Source: Trichosporon coremiiforme (taxonomy: Eukaryota > Basidiomycota > Tremellomycetes > Trichosporonales > Trichosporonaceae). Taken from it: a stretch of 64,000 nt of DNA. Below the pieces are notes generated by a model. That model ran no database searches and was not told the origin of the DNA. It was given only the letters and a program-made list of their open reading frames with translations. Positions 1 to 10,024 of this stretch are shown here, in pieces. The position numbers and the translations under genes are program-made. Positions within the stretch are counted from its first letter, which is position 1, and every line of letters starts with the position of its first letter. The DNA lies in the NCBI GenBank assembly GCA_039545355.1, contig BCJJ01000009.1, forward strand, positions 1,157,757-1,221,756. Direction: 5' to 3'.

Positions 1-315
1 CACGTGACCTCCCGAACCTGAACACCCGTAGTAAACTTGGAGCTCGTGGAGGCCGCGCCGCGCAGCCCAATAAGCACGTGACCCTCTGCCCACCACGGAA
101 CAGTCCGGCTTCTTACCTGTCTCCCGTAATTCCGCCGATCTGAGACGTTAGCCGTGCCGGACCGCCCGCCAAGACTATGTTGCCGTCAGGTACCGACACA
201 TACCGTCTCATCCTTGGGAGTCATGAAGCGGAGCAACATGTAGACATAAGACGAGGTGGGCACGCGTTTAACTTCTCATACTCTGGAACAGCAAGCAACA
301 GCAAGGCGTACCAAG
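1..315. other. Upstream region of the first gene, no gene seen
   Basis: This is the presumed promoter and leader of the oxidoreductase gene that starts at 316. CACGTG occurs at 1-6 and again inside GCACGTGA near 74-81; such palindromes are common E-box/Cbf1-type sites in fungi, but no function can be shown here. Short open frames in this stretch have no recognisable content. Confidence 0.4.
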
Positions 316-1832
316 ATGACTGGTGTTCAAGTCGGCTGGATTGGCCTGGGGGCCATGGGGGCTGGCATGTCGGCGGTGGGTATGGAAGGCATGGCATCAC
401 TGATGGCAGAATCTCGTGACCCGAGGCTTCCCTGTGAAGGCATTCGATGTGTACAAGCCGTCCTTGGAGAAGGCTAAAGAGCATGGAATACAGGCATGTT
501 CTACCCCTGCCGCAGCCGCCGAGGGCGTTCAGGTTCTTGCCCTCATGGTAGTGAACGCAGCTCAAGTGGACGAGGTTTTATTCGGGGCCGAAGGGGCTGC
601 CGCTGGTGAGTAGCGGATCCATAACCTGCTGATCTGTCGCAGCACTTCCGGCTGGAAGCTCAATCATCTGTTTCTCCACAGTGCCACCCAGCTTTCAGGT
701 GAAGCTCCGCCGTCGCCTTGACGACTTGCAGAAGAACATCGGCGTGAGTGCAGTGACTGTAGTTCGCTTCTGACCTGTCTAGCTTGTTGATGCGCCAGTC
801 TCTGGTGGCTTTGTTCGCGCCGCACAAGGACAACTCAGCATTATGGTGTCGGGCACCGAGTCGGCCATCGAGGTTGCCCGCCCGGTGTTGGCGGCCTTGA
901 CCAATCCCCCAGCGGGGTCACTAGCTATCGTTGGCAGCGATGTTGGATCCGCTAGCAACTTTAAGCTCATTAACCAAGTTCTCTGCGCGATCCACATTGC
1001 AGTGTCTGGGTAAGCTGGCAGTTGGCGGCGGAGAGGCTGACCTGCAGTGAAGCCATGGCGCTCGGTGCAAACCTCGGGGTGAATCCTCGCAAGCTGTACA
1101 ACGCTTTGAAGGAATCCAGCTTTATGTGTGGGTGGAGCCGTATCAGGCTGGTAGTAACTGACTCTTCCAGTCGGAAATCGTGTTCCCTGGCAGCTGCAAC
1201 GCGACGGCATTCCAAAGTCGGCCATGACGATCATCCACAAAGATGCAGGTATCGTGATGGACGAGGCCAAGTTGGCAGCCTTCCACGCTCCACTCTCTGC
1301 CGTCGCCGAACAAGTCTTCACCGCAGCACTTTCAGCCGGCCTGGGAAAGGAAGATGATGGGAATGTGGTCATGCTGTGGGAACGCATGGGTGGACGAAGC
1401 GTTGCCGAGCAAGGATCCGCGCAGGAGGCGGAGGAAGAGGCGCAGAAGCCAGGGGGAGAAGAAGCCATCAAGACGGTTGCGGAACTCTTGAACGGCGTGT
1501 ACATCGTAGCGGCAGCTGAAGCCCTCGCTTTTGCCAGACGCAAAGGTATGGACCTGGACGACGTGTTCAAGGTTGTGGGTACATCGGCGGCCACGTCCAA
1601 ACCCCTCGTTCAGTTCAAGGACGAGTTATCCTGGCCGGAAAAGCACTCGCCGGCTCCTGACCAGCCGAGCGTGGCCACCACTTTGGCGCGCCTGAATGCT
1701 GTCTTGGGCGAGGGCAAGCGCGTGAACACGCCCCTTTTCCTCACCCAAGCCGCTCAGCAGGTCTTCACTGTTGCTGCCAGCAAGGGATGGGAGCACGAGG
1801 GAGCGAGCATAATCGGGAAACTCTGGTCGTAG
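316..1832 (+). CDS. L-threonate dehydrogenase-like NAD(P)-dependent 3-hydroxyacid dehydrogenase
   Basis: Spliced model with six exons. It encodes a member of the 3-hydroxyisobutyrate / 6-phosphogluconate dehydrogenase-like superfamily, probably cytosolic, that oxidises a short 3-hydroxy acid. The first residues after the start give the Rossmann dinucleotide loop GWIGLGAMGAGMS. Exon 4 carries the substrate-binding signature DAPVSGG, and the C-terminal helical domain holds the catalytic-lysine region (SNFKLINQ). The motif around FGNRVPWQL followed by the IIHKDAGIV stretch is closest to the L-threonate dehydrogenase (LtnD) branch. Checked introns are 376-409, 606-642, 744-782 and 1010-1047, plus one at about 1128-1172. 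The total is about 440 residues, longer than the usual 300, partly because of an Ala/Glu-rich insert near 1405-1465. It converges on the epimerase gene. The exact substrate is inference. Confidence 0.82.
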
Positions 1833-1978
1833 AAGCCTAAGAACATGATCTTTGTGATGCGTGAACGAATGAACTATGGTGATCGCCACAGAGGCTGAAT
1901 GCCACCGAAACGCTGCATCGGCACTTCCTACCATTACTTACATGCACGGAACTCTCAAAGTCTGGAACGATTATAGAG

Positions 1979-2916
1979 TCAGCCAAGCGTAAGAACCTGC
2001 TGGCCGATGAACTGCTCTCCGGGCTTGATCGACTTCCAGTCAGAGACGAAACCGGGCTCGATGCAGACGAAGTGGTCCCAACCACCGTCCTCCATGTCAC
2101 CCATCTTGCTGCCTGTGGCTTGGCCGGGGTTCCAAATAGTGGTGTCCTGGAAGCCCCTGAAGCGAACCTTGACGGAACCGCCATCCGCATCGATGTCGTC
2201 GACGCGAATCTCCTGCGATGGAACCTTCTGGTAAACGCGGTCAAGCTCACGGTCCACGAGGAGGGGTCCAAGAGGCGTCTTCTCTTCCTTGCCACCCAAA
2301 GTCTTGTCTTTGTACACGGTTCCAGCCTCGACGCCGGTGATCTCAATCTTGGATGCGTCCTCGACGCGGAGGTACGTGTGCAGAAGCGCCTGGAACTTGA
2401 AATTCTCGGTGCCGTTGTTCAGCACGTGCAAGTCGGAAACCAACTGGTGGGCGGCCAGGGTGACGACGTAGGTGAGGCCGACGGGGTGGGGGAAGTTGTC
2501 AGGCGGAGACGGAGCAACCAAGCGGACCGAGACGCCATCATTGTTGTCGAGCACGACCTTGTCAACCTTCCAAGTCTGGTTCCTGGCGTAACCGTGTTGC
2601 TTCAAGGCCGCATACTCGGGAGGTGACGAGGGAGGCGGTCCGAACACGGGGAAGACGATGGGGATACCACCGCGTATGGCAGCAGAGCCGTCGAGATGAG
2701 CCTTCTTAGACAAGAAGAGGTGCTCCTGCCCTTTAACCTTCCAGGAAGTCACGGTAGCCCCGTAATAACTACTATCAGTTGCACCCTCTCGCGCAGAGCA
2801 TAGCCAGTCTCACAAGATCTCTGCCGAAGCGCCCTACCGTCAGCTGTCGCCTCCATTCATGCGCTTACGCTAGGGTGCTTGAGTACAACACTATTCTCGT
2901 TCTGTTCGACAGGCAT
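1979..2916 (-). CDS. Glucose-6-phosphate 1-epimerase (aldose-1-epimerase family, YMR099C type)
   Basis: Interconverts alpha and beta anomers of hexose 6-phosphates in the cytosol, which feeds the beta anomer to glucose-6-phosphate dehydrogenase. Three exons are joined: MPVEQNENSVV..., then GASAEI, then YYGATVTSWK, which restores the family N-terminus. The last exon has the conserved GGIPIVFPVFGPP segment, the HGYARN motif with its catalytic His, the LHTYLRV stretch and the C-terminal glutamate region VCIEPG. The length, about 290 residues, matches the yeast enzyme. The start at 2914-2916 was chosen because it opens a family-like N-terminus after two short introns that end in CTGACGGTAG and CTGATAG. 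It is divergent from the 6-phosphogluconate dehydrogenase gene across about 1 kb, and both act in early pentose-phosphate metabolism. Confidence 0.88.
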
Positions 2917-3921
2917 GGTGGTGAATGATGTTGTGGCCAATTGTCAAGACCAGCTGACTCAAAGAAGGAGGTAGACCGAATATATCGAAGCCACGACGTC
3001 ATCACAACATTGATGCTGTGCGACCGTGGTAAAGCTGGTCAGTTGGGCCGAGTGCTTGCTCCACGTAAGCCGATGTTCGGTCACGTTCTGAACCCAACGT
3101 AGCTCAGTCACGACCCGACAGTACTCATTTGAAGTTTCACCTAGCTGAGAGACCTGGGGACATTGATGCGCAGTGCACTCGATCGCCCGAGGATGAAGCA
3201 TAAGCAGATCGTTTTGTTGCCCAGGTGGTACCATCAGTGGAAGCCGTCACTTGCCGGTGGTCGTCGGAGAGACCAAGATAAACCAGATAAAAAGTCGGAA
3301 TGCCGGCCCGACGTGACGGTTGGCCCGAGGGCGGACCCCTTGTACCGCACCAAACGTTGTTGCGTGCTCAGTAGTGCATGCGGCTCTGCACCTTGCGGAT
3401 CCTCTAGCTTGAAGCCAGCAACTCTGTCAGACGGATGCAGAGTGAGGGAATGTGCGTGTGTGAGGACATGGACCTTGGTACGACGGGTGGTGCAGAGAGT
3501 CTTGCCCACGATTCCCAGGCGCGTTGGTGAGGACATCGATAGTGGATGACATCCTGGCTGGAAGCATTCCGTCAGCCAGCGGCTACGGTTGCCGAGCCCG
3601 CCGGTTGGCTGGGGGGTGGCTGGCTGCGTCAGCAACGTCATGAAGCGGACCTGGATTCCGCTCTCATGACCAAGGGCTGCCATCGGCAGTCTCCCAGACC
3701 CTGATGGAATGACTAGTCGACACTACACTGGGGACTCTCTGGACTCGGCCCCGGGGTGCGCGGGGCGGGGTGCTCAATCTGCCCCCGTACAGTCTCAAGG
3801 TCGCACCCCCAATCTCGACCAATGCCGCAACTCACCTCCTCCCCCATCTTATAACTTCTCCTTCCTCCATTGCTCTCCGGCATCCTTCCCTTTCCATCTT
3901 CTCTAATCCATCCTAAACAAA
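2917..3921. promoter_or_regulatory. Divergent intergenic region between epimerase and 6PGDH genes
   Basis: No convincing gene is present; open frames here have no family-like content. The 80 nt before the 6PGDH start are strongly pyrimidine-rich, with a TATA-like TATAAC at about 3850-3855 inside the CT tract. Such CT blocks are typical of highly expressed fungal genes. Confidence 0.5.
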
Positions 3922-5527
3922 ATGTCTGAAGCTGTGTGAGTCTGCTTTCCCGGAGCAGTCTCGGACACGTCTTGCTAACTTGGCAGCGCTGACATCGGTC
4001 TCATTGGCCTCGCGGTCATGGGCCAGAACCTCATCCTCAACATGAACGACAAGGGTTTCACTGTTGCTTGCTTCAACCGGTATGTCTAGAGACACTGTGC
4101 GATCGGAACTGACTTTCCAGCACCGTTTCCAAGGTTGACCACTTCATTGAGAACGAGGCCAAGGGTGAGTATCCGTCGTGCTCGGCTATTTTCTGACGGC
4201 AGGCACCAACATCATTGGATGCCACTCTATTGAAGAGCTCTGCAAGGTCCTCAAGCGCCCTCGCCGTGTGATGCTCCTCGTCAAGGCCGGTGCCGCCGTT
4301 GACAGCTTCATCGACCAGCTCCTCCCCTACCTCGAGAAGGGTGACATCATCATCGACGGTGGTAACTCCCACTACCCTGACTCGATCCGTCGCTGCAAGG
4401 AGCTCGAGGCCAAGGGCATCAACTTTGTCGGTATGGGTGTTTCCGGCGGTGAGGAGGGTGCCCGCAACGGCCCCTCGCTCATGCCCGGTGGTTCCGAGGC
4501 TGCTTGGCCCCACATCAAGGACATTATGCAGAAGACCGCCGCCCAGGTCGAGGGTGAGCCCTGCTGCGACTGGGTCGGTGGTACCGGATCTGGACACTAC
4601 GTCAAGATGGTCCACAACGGTATCGAGTACGGAGACATGCAGCTCATCGCTGAGGCCTACGACATTCTCAAGCGTGGTCTTGGTCTCAACGAGGATGAGA
4701 TTGCCGACATCTTCGCCAAGTGGGAGGAGGGTGTTCTCAAGTCGTTCCTGATCGAGATTACCCGCGACATTCTCCGCTTCAAGGACACCGACGGAAAGCC
4801 CATCGTCCCCAAGATCCTTGACAAGGCTGGCCAGAAGGGTACCGGAAAGTGGACCGCCATTGACGCCCTTGACCGCGGTATCCCCGTCACCCTCATCGGC
4901 GAGGCTGTCTTTGCCCGCTGTCTTTCGGCCCTCAAGGACGAGCGCGTCCGTGCCTCCAAGATCATCTCTGGCCCCAAGCCCGAGCCTTTCCAGGGTGACA
5001 AGCAGCAGTTCATCAACGACCTTGAGCAGGCCCTCTACGCCTCCAAGATCATCTCGTACACCCAGGGCTTCATGCTCATGCGTCAGGCCGCCAAGGACAA
5101 CGACTGGGACCTTAACAATGCCGGTATCGCTGCCATGTGGCGCGGTGGCTGCATCATCAAGTCTGTCTTCCTCAAGGACATCACTGCCGCCTACCGTCAG
5201 AACCCCAACCTCGAGTCGCTCATCTTCGCTCCTTTCTTCACCAAGGCTCTCGACCAGGCCCAGGCCGGATGGCGCCGTGTCAACGCCCAGGCTTCGCTCT
5301 GGGGCATCCCCATCCCTGCCCACGGCACCGCTCTTTCGTTCTTCGACGGATACCGCACTGCCGTTCTCCCGGCCAACCTCATCCAGGCTCAGCGTGACTA
5401 CTTTGGTGCCCACACCTTCCGCGTCATGCCTGGTCAGGAGAACGACCACCTCAAGGACGGTGAGGACATTCACCTCAAGTGGACCGCCAACTCTGGCGAT
5501 GTCTCGTCCTCTACCTACAACGCTTAA
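3922..5527 (+). CDS. GND1: 6-phosphogluconate dehydrogenase, decarboxylating
   Basis: Oxidatively decarboxylates 6-phosphogluconate to ribulose 5-phosphate with NADP+, the third step of the oxidative pentose phosphate pathway, in the cytosol. Four exons; the first three are tiny ([24 protein letters not shown]...; [14 protein letters not shown]) and the fourth carries the rest. The GLAVMGQNL nucleotide-binding loop is followed by [11 protein letters not shown] and the signature stretch around [13 protein letters not shown]. The catalytic segment [20 protein letters not shown] is next, with Lys and Glu in place. The end of the protein retains YFGAHTF and a hydrophilic tail. Length is about 490 residues, as usual. 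Codon use is strongly C-ending, which indicates high expression. The introns after codons for V5, R and K all end in CAG after CTAAC or CTGAC. Confidence 0.97.
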
Positions 5528-5899
5528 GCGTGTTTATATTGTATAGGTGCGACTGTAGTTTAAAATGATATCAATTGAATCTGAAGTTCTCAGACAGTTC
5601 CATTAGGCATGCAGCGCGCAGAGTGTGCCCTAAATTAGCAGCAACCCATCTGTAGCAGCACAAGGGCCCAGTTTTTCCCGGTATGCCTTTCTACCCAACG
5701 ATCGCTTCCAGAATGGCCGTTTAATGCACTGGGTACGAGCTCTTGTGAATGAAAGCCAAAGTCCCATGTCAACAAAGCAAGAGAGGAAGCGGTTGATCTT
5801 CAGGGCGTTTGGACTCGGGAGCGACCGTGGGAAAGTTCGCCATGAAAGTCAGGATTTCCATGAACGCAAGCTCCAACCTATGCTCACTCAACAACAACT
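5528..5899. other. Intergenic spacer, 3' of GND1 and 5' of RPA34
   Basis: Contains the 3' untranslated region of GND1 (AT-rich start) and the leader of the Pol I subunit gene, which ends in CAACAACAACT just before the start codon. Nothing else was recognised. Confidence 0.4.
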
Positions 5900-6726
5900 A
5901 TGGCTGCCACCTCGAAAAAGTCCAAAGTGAGGGCTCCATCGCCTGCTCCCAGCTCATCCTCCGACTCGTCTTCGGCCTCCCAGTCATCCGTTGACTCGGA
6001 CGACATCGACATCGCTCCCGTCGCTCCGGCCACGAAGAAGGCGCGCAAGTCCAAGCCTGGAGAGAGGCTCTACTATGAGCCTCCGCCGGGGATGGAGCAG
6101 GTGCGCATCAATGTAAACTACAGCAGCGCTTTCGAGTGGGACAATCTGAACTCGAAGGAGGGACTGGAAGTGTGGGCGGTCCGCTTGCCCGTTGACGTGA
6201 GTTCTCTCGACCCCGCTGTTGCTGATGGTCACAGTTGAAGCCTTCGCACCTTGCGGGTCTGTCGACAAGTGTGAAGCGCAACAAGGTTTCGGGAAGCCTC
6301 GCACACAAATCCACGACTTATGAGCTCACTGAGTCGGACGACATTTCGGATTTGAACAGCCTGAACCTGTTGGTCCCGAAGAAGGCGAGTGGTCACCTGT
6401 TCCGCGCTCCGCTGCCCATCAAGCGCCACCTTATCCTCCAGCCCCCGAAAGAGGACAACCTTGTGTCCAGCTCGAAGAGGAAGCTGGAAAGCGAGAACAG
6501 GAGTACGGGCCCTATCCCCAACAAGACGCGCAAGGTGCCTGTGAACATGAAGTTCAGGAACCCCGTAAACGGGTTCGACACGCCGGGGCCAGCGGCGCGC
6601 CCGCAGTCGGCAGAGGACGTGAGGGCGAGCAAGGAGGACAGGACGCCGAAGAAGGAGGAGCGAGAGAAGAAGAAGAAGAGGAAATCCGAGGCAGGAGAGT
6701 CACCGGCGAAGAAGAAGAAGAAGTAG
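5900..6726 (+). CDS. RPA34: RNA polymerase I subunit A34.5-like (PAF49/CAST family)
   Basis: Predicted nucleolar subunit that pairs with A49 in the TFIIF-like heterodimer of RNA polymerase I. Two exons; the intron runs from about 6197 to 6235 and joins VRLPVD to LKPSHLAGLS. The N-terminal 50 residues are Ser-rich and acidic (a nucleolar-protein style tail). Next comes the conserved core with ERLYYEPPPGM, FEWDNL and EVWAVRLP, which is the family hallmark. A dimerisation strand region (YELTESDD ... LLVPKKASGHL) follows. The C-terminal 60 residues are a lysine-rich tail ending in five lysines, typical of A34.5. About 260 residues. The sequence diverges fast in this family, so the call rests on the EVWAVRLP block, the overall order and the basic tail. 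Confidence 0.78.
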
Positions 6727-6795
6727 CTGCTCTCTCCCTCCTTTTCCTCATAGACTATGCATTTGGTTACACATACAACATACAAGTTTTTCACA

Positions 6796-8582
6796 TTACT
6801 GCAGAGCCAAGGGGTCCTGGCCTCTGAACAACCAGTGGACTTTGCGCGACAGGCTGGGCCCTACTCGTCTAGAGGCTGCCGCTCCATTCTTCGAGTTGCG
6901 AATCTCGCAGTCCATCAACATGTTCTCGGCCGTAGGCACTTCGGGTTCGCGCTCATAAGCCTCCATCAGCTTTCGGAATGAGGGATAACGCGCTGTGATG
7001 CCACTTGCAGCCGACGCAGTCAACCCATTGACCTCTTGCAGCATGAGTTCAAGCGCGGGGCCCGCATGGACTGCTTTGCGAGGGTGGTCAGGAGCCGAGA
7101 ACGGCAAGTGCGACTTCTCCAACAGCTTGTACTAGATGTCTCAGCGATGTTCTGGAACATGAAACTTACAGGTTTTGCAGCAATGTCTCCCGCAAGGTTG
7201 AAGATCCAGTCCTCGATGTCCTCGGTCCTCTCCACTGCGCGTTAGTGTCGACTGTTAGCCCTGTCAGGCCTCACCTTGAACAACGAGAAGGTACTGGGAC
7301 AGCTGGGCTTTCAGCAACTCGGTTTCCACCTCTTCCTTCTCCACCCGCGTCCTTGAGCCTGTGCTGGTCTCTGCTGAGCCAGTCCGACCCGTTGCGAGCC
7401 CCGCCCTGGCCGAGTCCCGGAAAGCTTTGTTTGCGATGGAGCGCGTCTTGGAGTGATACTTTTCGAGTCCGCGAACGAGGAGGAGCAACTGCTCATCTGG
7501 TGCAAGGAACAGCGTGAGTCGAATGTCCGCAATCCATTCGACGAGCTCGTTGTTGCCGCGTAGAATTCGGTCCACAACCTCATCAGCACCGGCAACCAGA
7601 ATCGTCGTTGTTTCCCACTCTGTTTTCGGAATGTCGAGTGGAACAAAGCGTTTCTCAGAAGCGTTCCACTCGGCGGATACGTGCCGCAAAAAGCGAATCG
7701 TTCCTCCAACGATGGTTTCGGACTCGGGCACTGCCACCAGCTTGGACAACGAGTCTTCCACGCGCTTGCGTATCTCCGGCATTGCTCCAGCTATCGGGGA
7801 GGTGGGAAGCATCAAGTCATGCGCCATGTGGATTTCGACTTCCCGCAAAGCCTCGCTTTTGGTCTTGCGTAACTGAGGTCAACGACGGATGGCTGATGAC
7901 GACTCACCCGATTCACCTCCTTCAGCTTCTTCTGATAAGACCGTTCAGCCTCTTTGGCAGCCTAGAGGGTCAGTGGAGCTCGTGCAAGGGTTTCATTCAC
8001 CTTTGCCTCGTCACGGGCACGCTGTCTATCATGCTTCTCCTGTAGTTTTTGACGCTCTCGTTCTTCTCTTGCCGCTTCCTTCTCCCTTGCCTCTGCCTGG
8101 GCTGCGTGGGTACCCACAGTGCCCATCACAGCCGTCCTTCGTCGCTTCTTATGAGGCTCGGGAGAATCGGTGACCACTGCAGGAGAAGGCGGCTTATCCC
8201 AATCATTATTATCCAAAACGCTAAGTATTGAGCGAGAGTTGGCGACTATCGAAGACCTCCGCGAAGTCTCGGTCGACACCGTCTTTGTTGACAACGCGCG
8301 CTGGACGGTTGACGCAGAGGCACTGTGGTGGTGTTGAACAGAGGTCGAAGATACTCCGTGCCGCCTCTCTCGAAGAGATGCAGAGACGAGGACGGAGTCG
8401 AGATCTTCGCTGTCCGAGTCAGTGTCGGTGTCGATCAGCAAGTACACCTCTGTGGTCCTTGACGCGCGGACGAACACTGGGGATGTGGACACTCGCGCCG
8501 TCTTGGGGCGAGAGCCCACAATCGCTACGTCGCTGTCCGAGTCACCATCCGACAGGACGACAATAGCTGTGGTCGTCAGCAT
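6796..8582 (-). CDS. EME1: Crossover junction endonuclease subunit EME1/MMS4
   Basis: Non-catalytic partner of MUS81; the complex cuts 3' flaps and Holliday-junction intermediates at stalled forks. The N-terminus has acidic SDGDSDSD and DTDTDSDSEDLD clusters resembling SUMO- or kinase-target patches. Splicing through two short introns near 7900-8000 gives the diagnostic helix VNRLRKTKSEALREVEIHM, matching the KSK-E-REM segment of Eme1. The ERCC4-like fold follows: FVPLDIPKTEW, a degenerate nuclease strand TILVAGADEV, and LLLLVRGLEKY (the ERKLLLI equivalent) without the catalytic ERK triad, as expected for Eme1. The end carries the helix-hairpin-helix part (VNGLTASAASGITARYPSFRKL). About 540 residues. 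The downstream neighbour YKT6 is on the same strand. Confidence 0.8.
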
Positions 8583-8827
8583 CCTGACAGAGGAGAGGGC
8601 TCACCTTGACTGGACATTGGTGGATGGTGGAAAAACAATAACAGAAAGAGAGCGACGAAGATGACTGGACTGATCAGGCACGGCAACACGCGTTTAGCTC
8701 CACCGGCCGCTCCATCATATGAAGACGTGCAACGCGACAAAATCATGCCATCGCAAAATAATTCTGTACAACTACATACGTGTACGAAAGCCTTCGTATG
8801 AGTGGACCGTTGGCCGGGGTATTATAA

Positions 8828-9677
8828 TCACATGACAATGCAGCAAGAGTTTTGCTGGAGAGGTCAGCGGCGTAACCTTTCGATTGTGCTCACCTTCTTG
8901 GCAGTCTTGTAAAACATCTTTGACTGAGCGGAGAGAGTGTTGGAGCGTTCCACAAGGTTGTCAAGGTTCTCGCCTCGCTCCAGAACTGACTCAATAGTCT
9001 TGTGCTTGGACGTCAGCAAGCTAGCAAGAGCACATCACTCACGAGGACGACCTTGGTCTCGTCAAGCTCCTGCTGAACCTTCATAATGGTGTCAGCCTGC
9101 TTGGGGTCCTGGTACTTGGCCAGATAGGTAGACAGCGTCCCCTCAAGCTTGCCCTTCTGGGCAGGCGGCAGGCCGCCAGCAGCGTTCTGCGAAGGGTTTC
9201 CTCCAAAGGCTGAAGCAGCCGCAGACGCAGCCGAGGGCGCGGCATCGGGGTTGGGCAGCTGAGCGAGCAGGGACGCATTCTCATCGAGCAGCTTGTTCAG
9301 CAGGGAGAACGCCGGGCGAAACGGGTACTCCATATCGGTAATCATAACGGCTGAGGTCAGACGAGATGTCAACGATGACTCACCAGCCATGCCGGGGCTG
9401 TTGGCCGTGCGGCCCGGAATACGCATGATGTGGGCCTTGTAACCGTTCTCCTCGACTGATGACGGCTGGTTGGCAGGCGTCCTCTCAGCGACGGTCTGCT
9501 TTGTCAGTTCTCATCCGACGGTGGAAGGCTTACCTGTGCAAAGAAGGACATGAACTGCGCGATGCTGCCACGTTGGAACATGGAGAAGCTGCTGAGATCC
9601 TGGGCCGAGCCGAGGACGGCAGCCTTAGCGGGGTTCCCCGAAGACACTGAAAGAAGCGTGAGCTGGTAGACCTTCAT
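8828..9677 (-). CDS. YKT6: R-SNARE YKT6
   Basis: Longin-domain SNARE that functions in ER-Golgi, vacuolar and autophagosome fusion and cycles on and off membranes by lipidation. Five exons. The start at 9675-9677 gives [11 protein letters not shown], the standard longin opening; an in-frame ATG 17 codons upstream lacks family similarity. The longin domain runs to about residue 140 and is followed by an Ala/Gly-rich insert ([11 protein letters not shown]) that is unusual. The SNARE helix has the zero-layer region [18 protein letters not shown] with the central Arg. The final exon, after an intron near 8857-8893, ends in [10 protein letters not shown]: a CAAX box (CIVM) with an adjacent Cys for palmitoylation, as in all YKT6 proteins. 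The gene shares a short divergent promoter with the muniscin gene. Confidence 0.93.
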
Positions 9678-10024
9678 CGTTGAGCGCTTCGGTGCGAGGG
9701 GATGGGGGAGATGCAATGAGCCGACCAAGTGAGTGGGATGGGTGGTGCTGTCAAGACAAGGCGCAGCGTTGCCGCCGCGGAGGCAAACCGGCGTCCATCA
9801 TTGCTGGTGGCCATCGGGTGTCTACAACCACTCTAGCGTGACGCAGGACCACGTGGTTACCTAGCGGGCTGCCCTACAGTGGGTAATGTTGGTTGACGTC
9901 GTCGTCTCTCCACATCTCCCAACCACCGATCCCGTACATTCTTTACACATCCATCCATAACTTTTAATCCCTGATACCCAGCGTCACCTCTATCTGCGCG
10001 ATTGGAACACTGGACATCTCCGAA
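9678..10024. promoter_or_regulatory. Divergent promoter of YKT6 and the muniscin gene
   Basis: About 350 nt serve both genes. The right half is CT-rich (cgtctctccacatctcc) and precedes an AT-rich leader of the rightward gene. No TATA box was seen. Confidence 0.5.

Noticed and set aside
4073..5473. A 466-codon open frame antisense to GND1
   Set aside because: It mirrors the strongly C-ending codons of GND1 in the opposite frame, and its product is a Val/Leu/Asp/Gly-rich shadow without domain content.
8583..8625. Earlier start for EME1 with an extra exon (MSSQG)
   Set aside because: Both the spliced and the unspliced reading run into a TGA after a few codons.
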